A stretch of DNA of 64,000 nt from Aquincola tertiaricarbonis (GTDB lineage Bacteria; Pseudomonadota; Gammaproteobacteria; Burkholderiales; Burkholderiaceae_C): NCBI RefSeq assembly GCF_000969605.1, contig NZ_JZUE01000007.1, forward strand, positions 62,001 through 126,000, read 5' to 3'. Positions 18,245 to 25,392 of this stretch are shown here, one piece after another (position 1 is the first letter of the stretch; each line of letters begins with the position of its first letter). A program made the translations under genes and the position numbers. The notes below the pieces were generated by a model, which saw only the letters and a list, made by a program, of their open reading frames with translations, did no database searches and was not told where the DNA came from.

Positions 18245-19927
18245 TCAGGCCAGCGCCCACAGCGCATCCCGCTCCACCGCGGCCGCGTCGTCTCGCAGCT
18301 TCAGCAGGTGCGCGTTGAGCGAGCGCATGGCCACCGGATGCAACCGCGGCGGCACGTCGTCGTACACCGCCTTGAGCAGTTCATCGGCACTGGCCGGGCC
18401 CAGGCGGCGCAGCGCTTCCACCACCTTGGCCTCGCGCTTGAGCCGGTGGGCGACGATGGCCTCCATCGCCTGCCGCGGCTGCGCCATCAGGAAGCCGTGG
18501 CCCGGTGCCAGCCAGTCCAGCTCCAGCCCGGCGGCCAGTTCGCGCAGGGAGGCGATGTAGGCCCGCATGTCGCCATCGGGCGGGTTGATCACCACGGTGG
18601 ACAGCTGCATCACATGGTCGCCGGTGAAGAGCGTCTTCTCTTCCTCCAGCAGGTAGCACAGGTGATTGCTGGCATGGCCGGGCGTGTGCACCACCTGCAG
18701 CGTGACGCCGTCGTCGATCTGCAGGCGCTCGCCGCCCTGCAACAGGCGGTCGGGCGCGAAGGTGGTGTCCTGCCACATCGGATGGCTGGCCACCCGGCCT
18801 GACACCGGCGCCTGGGTGGCCTGCTGGAGCGCTACGCAGGCGGGTGAATGGTCGGTGTGGGTGTGGGTCACCAGGATGTGCCGGATGGGGCCCGGCGCGG
18901 CGGCCAGCACCGCCTGCACATGGGCGGGCGACAGCGGGCCGGGATCGATCACCGCCCATTCATTGCGCGGGCCGCCGCCCACCAGGTAGGTGTTGGTGCC
19001 GGGGCCGGTCATCACGCTGCCGTTGTCGGCGGTGACGCGGATCACCCGCGGCGACAGCCGCACCGGCACGTCCACCTGGATCTCGTAGCAGGCCTGGCCG
19101 GTACCCTGCGGGTCCAGCCGGCCGAGCTCCGCCCAGGCGGGTTCGTCCGGCGTCACCGGCCGCTTGCCCTGGCGGCCGCTGCCCAGGCGTGGCTGGATCA
19201 TCGGCACCTGGCGCGGCTGCCGCGCCCAGGCCAGGAAGGCGGCGGCGCTGGCATGCGGGGCGATCATCTCCAGCGTCTTCAACGTGGGCGTGAGCATCTT
19301 GTAGGCCGCGCGGTCGGCCAGCACGTCGGCCGGCCGCAGCCAGCGGTGCTCTACCGTCTCGGCCGCGTCCGGCACCGCGGTCTGCAGCGCCGGCGCGGCC
19401 GCGACGAAGAACCGGGTGTCGTAGCGCTTGGGGATGCCCACCGGCGTGAGCCAGTGCGCGCAATACACCAGCTCGTCCAGCGCCAGCGACAGGCCGTGCT
19501 CCGCACACAGCGCCGGCAGGCCGGCCTCGCCGCGGTGCAGCGGGCCGCGCCAGGCGTCCAGCTGCGACAGGCGCTGCGGCGCCACGGGCAGCCCGCCGGC
19601 CTCGCGCGCAAACAGCAGGCCGCACTCCTCGAAGCACTCGCGAACCGCGGCCACGTAGAAGGCCAGGCCACCGGACGCCAGGCCCAGCGTGGCATTGGCG
19701 GCGGCCTCGTCCACGCCGGTGCAGCAGCCTGCACTGGCATGGTCGGCCTCGTCCACCAGGCCGCCGGGAAAGACCCAGGCGCCGCTGTTCAGGTCGCCGC
19801 GCTCGGCCCGGCGCAGCAGCAGCACCTCCGGCCCGGCCGGGGATTCGCGCAGCACCACCAGCGTGGCGGAGGGGCGGGGCGGCCGGCCCTCGGGATCGGC
19901 GGCCAGGCGGTTCAGCGCATCGAACAT
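18245..19927 (-). CDS. NUDIX hydrolase fused to metallo-beta-lactamase hydrolase
   Basis: A 560-residue two-enzyme fusion. Residues about 20-235 are a NUDIX domain with VFPGG (52-56) and REcFEEcGLL (96-105); the Nudix box is split by about 30 extra residues, as in the NUDT19-type CoA/acyl-CoA diphosphatases. Residues about 300-500 are an MBL domain with THTHTDH (354-360), a distal HTPGHASNH and TGDHVM, similar to LACTB2-like hydrolases, followed by a small winged-helix tail (about 505-555). A CoA-thioester or nucleotide clean-up role is inferred. The ATG at 19927 faces the histidine phosphatase gene across 61 bp. Confidence 0.88.
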   Translation of the reverse strand: MFDALNRLAADPEGRPPRPSATLVVLRESPAGPEVLLLRRAERGDLNSGAWVFPGGLVDEADHASAGCCTGVDEAAANATLGLASGGLAFYVAAVRECFEECGLLFAREAGGLPVAPQRLSQLDAWRGPLHRGEAGLPALCAEHGLSLALDELVYCAHWLTPVGIPKRYDTRFFVAAAPALQTAVPDAAETVEHRWLRPADVLADRAAYKMLTPTLKTLEMIAPHASAAAFLAWARQPRQVPMIQPRLGSGRQGKRPVTPDEPAWAELGRLDPQGTGQACYEIQVDVPVRLSPRVIRVTADNGSVMTGPGTNTYLVGGGPRNEWAVIDPGPLSPAHVQAVLAAAPGPIRHILVTHTHTDHSPACVALQQATQAPVSGRVASHPMWQDTTFAPDRLLQGGERLQIDDGVTLQVVHTPGHASNHLCYLLEEEKTLFTGDHVMQLSTVVINPPDGDMRAYIASLRELAAGLELDWLAPGHGFLMAQPRQAMEAIVAHRLKREAKVVEALRRLGPASADELLKAVYDDVPPRLHPVAMRSLNAHLLKLRDDAAAVERDALWALA

Positions 19928-19988
19928 GGTTTCTTCGGACAGCAGGAGCGGGCACCAATAATGCCCGACCCCCGCGAAAGGAGCGTCG

Positions 19989-20603
19989 ATGAGCCTGTTG
20001 ATGGTGCGCCATGGCGAGACCGCGCTGAACGTGGCGCGCGTGCTGCAGCCCGCCGACACCCCGCTGAGCGAAACCGGCCGGCGCCAGGCTGCGCTGCTGG
20101 CCGCCCGCGTCGCCGCGCTGCGGCCGGCGGGCATCGTCAGCAGCCCCCTGCCGCGTGCGCTGCAGACGGCCGAGGCCATCGCCGCGGCCACCGGCCTGCC
20201 CATTGAACGGATGGACGCGCTGCAGGAGCGCAACTTCGGTGACCTGCGCGGCCGCAGCTACGACGGCCTGGGCTTCGACGCGCTGCGCATGGACGAGGCC
20301 CCGCCCGGCGGTGAATCGGCCGCCGAGTTCAGCGCCCGCGTGACGGCGGCGCTGGCCGAGCTGGCCGCGCAGCAGGCCCGCCTGGACGGGCCGCTGGTCG
20401 TGGTCACCCATGGGCTGGTGCTGCGCGTGTGGCTGGACGGCGTGCTGCAGCTGCCCGAGGCGCTGGCGTTCAGCGGCCCGCTGGGCAACACCGCGCTGAC
20501 GGTGTGCACCGCATTGCCGCCGCACAAGGTGGAGCTGGTGAACTGCACCGCCCACCTCGACGAACGCAGCGCCCACCAGGGCAGCAGCCTGGTGGGCGGC
20601 TGA
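19989..20603 (+). CDS. Histidine phosphatase family protein
   Basis: A 204-residue member of the phosphoglycerate-mutase-like (branch 1) superfamily. The catalytic RHG is LMVRHGETALN with H8; the second catalytic histidine is in VVTHGLVLR. The size fits CobC/GpmB-type phosphatases. The 3' end lies three bases from the convergent DUF72 gene. The substrate is unknown; alpha-ribazole phosphatase is unlikely because no cobalamin gene is nearby. Confidence 0.88.
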   Translation: MSLLMVRHGETALNVARVLQPADTPLSETGRRQAALLAARVAALRPAGIVSSPLPRALQTAEAIAAATGLPIERMDALQERNFGDLRGRSYDGLGFDALRMDEAPPGGESAAEFSARVTAALAELAAQQARLDGPLVVVTHGLVLRVWLDGVLQLPEALAFSGPLGNTALTVCTALPPHKVELVNCTAHLDERSAHQGSSLVGG

Positions 20604-20606
20604 GGC

Positions 20607-21419
20607 TCAGCCGCCGCCGGCCTGCAGGCGGGACAGCAGCGCCATGGCCGCCGCCGGCGCACGCTCCTTCGCGCCATTGATGAAGAAGATGAACACGTCC
20701 TGCGGCGTGCCGGCGGGCTGCAAAGTGGGCTCCACCCGCGGCAGGTCGGCATCGATGCGGCCTTCCGACCAGTGCCGCGCACAGTCGGCCCAGCGGTCCA
20801 GCACCGCGGGGCTGTAGCCGGTGTCGATCTCCGCATCCGCGCTCAGCAGCCGCGCATAGACGAAGTCGCCGGTCGGATCGGCGATCACCGGAAAGCGGTC
20901 GATGGCATCGGTGAACACCGTGGCCACCTTGAAGCGGCGGGCCAGGGCCACGTATTCCGGCACCGCGAAGCTCGGGTTGCGAACCTCCAGCACATGGCGC
21001 AGCGGCACCCCCGCCACCTGCGAAGGCAGCAGCGCCAGGAAGGCTTCCAGGTCCTGCGCGTCGAACACCTTGGTGGGTGCCAGCTGCCAGACGATGGGCC
21101 CGAGCTTGTCGCCGAGCTCGGCGATGCCGCTGCCCAGGAAGCGCTGCACCGATTCGCCCGCCTCGGCCAGCACCCGCTTCTGCGTGGCATAGCGCGACGC
21201 CTTGAGCGAGAACACGAAGCCTTCGGGCGCGCTGTCACGCCACTTGGCATAGGTGGCCGGCTTCTGTGCGCTGTAGTAGGTGCTGTTCACCTCGATGGCG
21301 GTGACGTGCTGCGCGGCGTATTCCAGCTCGCGTGCCTGCGGCCAGCCGGCGGGGTAGAAGTTGTCGCGCCAGGGCGCGAAGTTCCAGCCGCCGATTCCTA
21401 CCCGTATGCGAGGGGTCAT
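20607..21419 (-). CDS. DUF72 domain-containing protein
   Basis: A 270-residue TIM-barrel-like DUF72 (YecE) protein of unknown function. Family marks are VGIGGWNFAPWRDNFYP at the N-terminus, AIEVNSTYYSA, FSLKASRYATQ and a C-terminal DVFIFFINGAKERAP segment. I use the ATG at 21419, which has GAAGGGA about ten bases upstream; a TTG six codons earlier overlaps that ribosome site. It converges with the histidine phosphatase with only three bases between. No role is known for the family. Confidence 0.88.
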   Translation of the reverse strand: MTPRIRVGIGGWNFAPWRDNFYPAGWPQARELEYAAQHVTAIEVNSTYYSAQKPATYAKWRDSAPEGFVFSLKASRYATQKRVLAEAGESVQRFLGSGIAELGDKLGPIVWQLAPTKVFDAQDLEAFLALLPSQVAGVPLRHVLEVRNPSFAVPEYVALARRFKVATVFTDAIDRFPVIADPTGDFVYARLLSADAEIDTGYSPAVLDRWADCARHWSEGRIDADLPRVEPTLQPAGTPQDVFIFFINGAKERAPAAAMALLSRLQAGGG

Positions 21420-21445
21420 TTCAAGTTTTCCCTTCAAGTGGGGCT

Positions 21446-21463
21446 TGTAGGAAACCGACTACA
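21446..21463. promoter_or_regulatory. TGTAG-N8-CTACA dyad upstream of a 62-codon gene
   Basis: TGTAG (21446-21450) and CTACA (21459-21463) form a perfect 5-bp dyad in the divergent gap between DUF72 and the small gene at 21538. The core CTTGTAGGA recurs in two other intergenic gaps (25259 and 40461), so it may be a regulator site. Confidence 0.3.
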
Positions 21464-21537
21464 TCAGTTCCCCCATTCGACGGATGGCAAGCCATGCCGT
21501 CAGCAAGCACTATCACACCGGTTGCCAGGAGTAGGCC

Positions 21538-21726
21538 ATGTCAAGCGAACAGGATTGGATCGAAGCAAGCGGGCGGCGTTGGGATTTCTCTCCCGCCCCC
21601 GTCGTGGCAGACGACGTGCCGGTGTCCGACCTGGACGTGGGCTACGAAGCTGCGCTGCCCGGACTGCAGGCCTTGTACGCCGACGCGGCCGAGGCCCGCG
21701 AACGCATACAACTGCTCGACCGCTGA
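21538..21726 (+). CDS. Small acidic hypothetical protein
   Basis: A 62-residue acidic protein with no recognised family, signal peptide or membrane segment. It is supported by an AGGAGTAGG ribosome site ending about six bases before the ATG, and by an evident intergenic gap on both sides. Sequence features are a tryptophan-containing N-terminus (DWIEASGRRWDF) and an alanine/glutamate-rich helix at the C-terminus. It diverges from DUF72 across a gap with the TGTAG dyad. Confidence 0.55.
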   Translation: MSSEQDWIEASGRRWDFSPAPVVADDVPVSDLDVGYEAALPGLQALYADAAEARERIQLLDR

Positions 21727-21827
21727 GCATCTGAACCGGCGCGTGTCTGGCACGCGCCAAGGCGGTGCGCGGTGCGCAAGGCACGGCGCTTGCGATGGCA
21801 GGGTCACCAAACCTGGAGACCCTGACG

Positions 21828-22613
21828 ATGGACCGCCGCTCACTCATCACCGCCGCCGGCACGCTGCTGCTGGCCGTCGCCCTGCCTGCTGCCGCGCAGA
21901 GCGCGCTCGACGACGTGATGGCCAAGAAGCTCATCACGATCGCGATTCCCACCGACTTTCCGCCCTACGGCTTCGTGGGCAACGACCTGAAGCCGCAGGG
22001 CCTGGACGTGGAGATGGCCGGCTACATCGCCAACAAGCTGGGCGTGAAGCTGGAGCTGGTGCCGGTGACCAGCGCCAACCGCATTCCGTACCTGCAGACG
22101 CGCAAGGCCGACCTCGTCATCTCCACGCTGGGCAAGAACCCGGAGCGCGAGAAGGTGATCGACTTCAGCGCCGCCTACTCGCCCTTCTTCCAGGCGGTGT
22201 TCGCGCCCAAGGCCAGCGTGATCAAGGCCGCCGGCGACCTGGCCGGCAAGAGCGTGGGCGTGACCCGCGGCGCGATGGAAGACATGGAGCTGAGCAAGAT
22301 CGCCCCCGCCTCGGCCGACATCAAGCGCTTCGAGGACAACAACGCCACCGTGGCGGCCTTCGTCTCGGGCCAGGTGCAGGCCATTGCCACCGGCGCCTCG
22401 GTGGCCGGCAACATGATGGCGCGCAACCCCAACCTGGGCGCCGAATACAAGTTCGTGCTGAAGGACTCGCCCAACTTCATCGGCATTGCCAAGGGCGAGG
22501 ACAAGCTGCGCGCCAAGGTCAACGAGATCATCGCCGGGGCCAAGGCCGCCGGTGACCTGGACGCCATGGCCAAGCGCTGGCTCGGCCGCCCCGCGGGCGA
22601 CCTGCCGCTCTGA
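21828..22613 (+). CDS. Orphan amino-acid ABC substrate-binding protein
   Basis: A 261-residue periplasmic binding protein of the polar amino-acid family. Residues 1-23 are a signal peptide (LITAAGTLLLAVALPAAAQS) and the two-lobe domain begins at MAKKLITIAIPTDFPPYGF. Conserved features are LEVVPVTSANRIPYLQ-like binding residues and DLVISTLGKNPER. The ATG at 21828 is supported by the signal peptide; the upstream in-frame extension would displace it. No permease or ATPase gene adjoins it, so it must use a transporter encoded elsewhere or act as a sensor. AMP nucleosidase follows 43 bp downstream. Confidence 0.85.
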   Translation: MDRRSLITAAGTLLLAVALPAAAQSALDDVMAKKLITIAIPTDFPPYGFVGNDLKPQGLDVEMAGYIANKLGVKLELVPVTSANRIPYLQTRKADLVISTLGKNPEREKVIDFSAAYSPFFQAVFAPKASVIKAAGDLAGKSVGVTRGAMEDMELSKIAPASADIKRFEDNNATVAAFVSGQVQAIATGASVAGNMMARNPNLGAEYKFVLKDSPNFIGIAKGEDKLRAKVNEIIAGAKAAGDLDAMAKRWLGRPAGDLPL

Positions 22614-22656
22614 GCGCGGCGGCGGAAGCGTCATCCACACGCGCCACAATGGCCCG

Positions 22657-24201
22657 ATGATCGAGCCCGCCCTCCCGTCTCCCGCGCAGTTCACCGATGC
22701 AGAAGCCGCCTTCCAGCATGCGAAGGCGTTGTACGACGCCGCCATCGCGCACCTGCGGCAGCATCTGAATGCGTTCCTGGCCGGCGAGGTGCCGGCCTCC
22801 CGCATCCGCGCGTGTTATCCCTTCGTGCGGGTGCAGGTGGACACGGTGCGCCGGGCGGATTCGCGGCTGTCCTACGGCTTCGTCTCGGGGCCCGGCGTGT
22901 TCGAGACCACGCTCACCCGGCCTGAGCTGTTTGCCGAGTACTACCGCGAGCAGTTTCACCTGCTGGTCCGCAACCACGGCGTGCCGCTGGAGGTGGGCGT
23001 CAGCACGCAGCCGATCCCGGTGCACTTCTCGTTCGCCGAGCACGACCATGTGGAAGGCACGTTGTCGCCCGCACGCCGGCTGCTGATGCGCGACCTGTTC
23101 GACCTGCCGAACCTCACCTCGATGGACGACGGCATCGCCAACGGCACCTACGAGGCGGCCTTCGGCGAGGCGCAGCCGCTGGCCCTCTTCACCGCGCCGC
23201 GGGTGGACTATTCGCTGCACCGGCTGCGCCACTACACCGGCACCGCGCCCGAGCACTTCCAGAACTTCGTGCTCTTCACCAACTACCAGTTCTACATCGA
23301 CGAGTTCGTGCGGCTGGGCCACGAGGTGATGGCCAGCGAGATGGGCCAGGGCGACCTGCTGGACGGCCAGGCGGGTCATGCCGACCCGGCCGCCGGCGAC
23401 GGCTACACGATGTTCGTCGAGCCGGGCAACGTCATCACCCGCCGCAGCGGCACCGCCCACCAGCCCGGCGACGAGCTGGGCGCCGTGCCGCCGCGGCTGC
23501 CGCAGATGCCGGCCTACCACCTGGTGCGGCCGGACCGCAGCGGCATCACGATGGTGAACATCGGCGTGGGTCCCTCCAACGCCAAGACCATCACCGACCA
23601 CATCGCGGTTCTGCGCCCGCATGCCTGGGTGATGCTCGGCCACTGCGCCGGCCTGCGCACCACGCAGCAGCTGGGCGACTACGTGCTGGCCCACGGCTAC
23701 GTGCGGGAAGACCACGTGCTGGACGAGGAACTGCCGCTGTGGGTGCCCATTCCGCCGCTGGCGGAGGTGCAGGTGGCGCTGGAGGCCGCGGTGGCCGACA
23801 TCACGCAGCTCTCGGGCTACGAGTTGAAGGGCGTGATGCGCACCGGCACGGTGGCCACCACCGACAACCGCAACTGGGAGCTGCTGCCCTTCCACCACCA
23901 GCTCACCACGCCGGAGCGGCGCTTCAGCCAGAGCCGCGCCATCGCGCTGGACATGGAATCGGCCACCATCGCGGCCAACGGCTTCCGCTTCCGGGTGCCC
24001 TACGGCACGCTGCTGTGCGTGAGCGACAAGCCGCTGCACGGCGAGATCAAGCTGCCCGGCATGGCCAACCACTTCTACCGGGAGCGGGTGGACCAGCACC
24101 TGCGCATCGGCATGCGCGCCATCGAGCTGCTGCGCCAGCTGCGGCTGGACGAGCTGCACAGCCGCAAGCTGCGCAGCTTTGCCGAAGTGGCGTTCCAGTA
24201 A
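22657..24201 (+). CDS. amn: AMP nucleosidase
   Basis: A 514-residue cytoplasmic enzyme that hydrolyses AMP to adenine and ribose 5-phosphate, adjusting the adenylate pool. The N-terminal AMP nucleosidase-specific region (1-200, PFVRVQVDTVR and HFSFAEHDHVEGTL) is followed by a nucleoside-phosphorylase fold with MVNIGVGPSNAKTITDHIAVLRPH-type residues around the base site and SQSRAIALDMESATIAANG. The length fits the family (about 480-500 residues). The ATG at 22657 is used because homology begins shortly after it. Confidence 0.93.
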   Translation: MIEPALPSPAQFTDAEAAFQHAKALYDAAIAHLRQHLNAFLAGEVPASRIRACYPFVRVQVDTVRRADSRLSYGFVSGPGVFETTLTRPELFAEYYREQFHLLVRNHGVPLEVGVSTQPIPVHFSFAEHDHVEGTLSPARRLLMRDLFDLPNLTSMDDGIANGTYEAAFGEAQPLALFTAPRVDYSLHRLRHYTGTAPEHFQNFVLFTNYQFYIDEFVRLGHEVMASEMGQGDLLDGQAGHADPAAGDGYTMFVEPGNVITRRSGTAHQPGDELGAVPPRLPQMPAYHLVRPDRSGITMVNIGVGPSNAKTITDHIAVLRPHAWVMLGHCAGLRTTQQLGDYVLAHGYVREDHVLDEELPLWVPIPPLAEVQVALEAAVADITQLSGYELKGVMRTGTVATTDNRNWELLPFHHQLTTPERRFSQSRAIALDMESATIAANGFRFRVPYGTLLCVSDKPLHGEIKLPGMANHFYRERVDQHLRIGMRAIELLRQLRLDELHSRKLRSFAEVAFQ

Positions 24202-24215
24202 GGCTGCCGGCTGGC

Positions 24216-24461
24216 CTACTTCTGCTTGCGGTAGGTGTCGTCCATCGGCTTGCCGCGGTCGGTGTCCTGCAGGCCGCGCTCCAGGTCCCTGTGCGCCTGC
24301 TCGATGCGGGGTTGCGGCTCGGCGGCGGTGTCGGCCGATTCGTCCCGCTCGTTGGGTTGCTTCGGGTCGGGGCCGCCGGAGCGCTCCAGCGTGCGGCGGG
24401 TCTGGTCGTTGTCGTCGCGCTCGGCCTTGGGTTGGTCGCGCGGGTGCGTGCTGCTGTCCAT
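24216..24461 (-). CDS. Small charged hypothetical protein
   Basis: An 81-residue, highly charged and probably disordered protein, rich in Asp, Arg, Pro and Gln (DQPKAERDDNDQTRR). No family is recognised. Its ATG at 24461 shares a base with the stop of the upstream gene (TGATG) and GAGGA lies about ten bases before it, so translational coupling to that gene is likely. Similar charged small proteins are often induced under stress; that is only an analogy. Confidence 0.5.
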   Translation of the reverse strand: MDSSTHPRDQPKAERDDNDQTRRTLERSGGPDPKQPNERDESADTAAEPQPRIEQAHRDLERGLQDTDRGKPMDDTYRKQK

Positions 24462-25153
24462 CAGAACTGTCCTCGAAGGTAAACCGCCAACCCGCCGCGG
24501 CGTGGCTTCATTTGCAGGCGATAGCCTGAATCGAGCTGCATGCCGATCGCTCCGCGATCGAAACCCAGCCCCCGTGCATTGCTCGCACTCTTGAATTCCA
24601 TGCCCACACGGGTGTTGTAGAACGCCGCCGGCGCGCCCGCCTCGCTGCCCGCCGTGCGCCACACCGCCGCGCTGGAGGCATCCGCGTACATCGTCGCGCG
24701 TGGCGCCAGGTCCAGCTGCACGCCCACGGTGACGGCCGGCGACGGATTGGCCAGCACCACGCCGTCGGCGGCGCGCTGTCCCACCGCGCCCACGCCGAGC
24801 CCCAGGCGGGCCTGGCCGCGGCCCATCCAGCGGCTGACGGTGACGCGGGACAGCGCGTCCATCACATGGCCCTGGGCATCGGCCACCGGATCGGCGGGCG
24901 ACACGGTGCCCAGCGCGGCGTCGAGGGCCGGCGGCCCGCCTTCGCGCAGCGCCGGCGTGGCCGCGGTCACCCGGCCCAGCAGCGAAGCCATGGCCACCGA
25001 CGAGGCGCCGCTGGCGCCCACGTCGTCCGCTGCCCGGCTGGCGGCCGGCAATGCCGTCAGCGCGGCCAGGGTGAACCACGCAGCTGGCGACGCCAGCGGG
25101 CGGCCCCACGGCGAACGGACAGCTTCCCTCCGGTTGGCAATGCGGGTCGGCAT
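24461..25153 (-). CDS. Putative exported beta-barrel-like protein
   Basis: A 230-residue protein with an N-terminal export signal (about residues 20-45, ASPAAWFTLAALTALPAASRA) and a body whose second half alternates small and hydrophobic residues (VTVGVQLDLAPRATMYADAS, GYRLQMKPRRGGLAVYLRGQF), ending in aromatic F, a feature of outer-membrane beta-barrels. The start at 25153 is my choice; a start further upstream is possible. No specific family is recognised. It is probably cotranscribed with the 81-residue gene. Upstream lie the CTTGT-AGG-ACAAG and GACATCC dyads. Confidence 0.55.
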   Translation of the reverse strand: MPTRIANRREAVRSPWGRPLASPAAWFTLAALTALPAASRAADDVGASGASSVAMASLLGRVTAATPALREGGPPALDAALGTVSPADPVADAQGHVMDALSRVTVSRWMGRGQARLGLGVGAVGQRAADGVVLANPSPAVTVGVQLDLAPRATMYADASSAAVWRTAGSEAGAPAAFYNTRVGMEFKSASNARGLGFDRGAIGMQLDSGYRLQMKPRRGGLAVYLRGQF

Positions 25154-25217
25154 GTGCACCTCGACGCCCTTGACTCTAGACCTGCGTCCACCCTCGGACG
25201 CCCTGTGCAGATCGTCT

Positions 25218-25271
25218 GACATCCCACTTCCGACGGATGTCGGCGCCACGGGGCAAATCTTGTAGGACAAG
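25218..25271. promoter_or_regulatory. Two dyads in the divergent gap before the EF-G-like gene
   Basis: GACATCC (25218-25224) and GGATGTC (25235-25241) form a perfect 7-bp dyad with a 10-bp spacer; CTTGT-AGG-ACAAG (25259-25271) is a second dyad. The first shares CGACGGATG with a sequence at 21478-21486. They lie between two divergently transcribed genes and are likely regulator sites; the regulator is unknown. Confidence 0.35.
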
Positions 25272-25392
25272 CACCGTGGACCCGGTCACCGCGGCAGGCA
25301 GCGGCTGTCCGGCGCCTGCCATTTGCCCTGCTTGTGCGGTGCACGGCCTTCCCGTAGGCTGGCATCGCGGCCCGACCGCAAGGAGACTGCCC

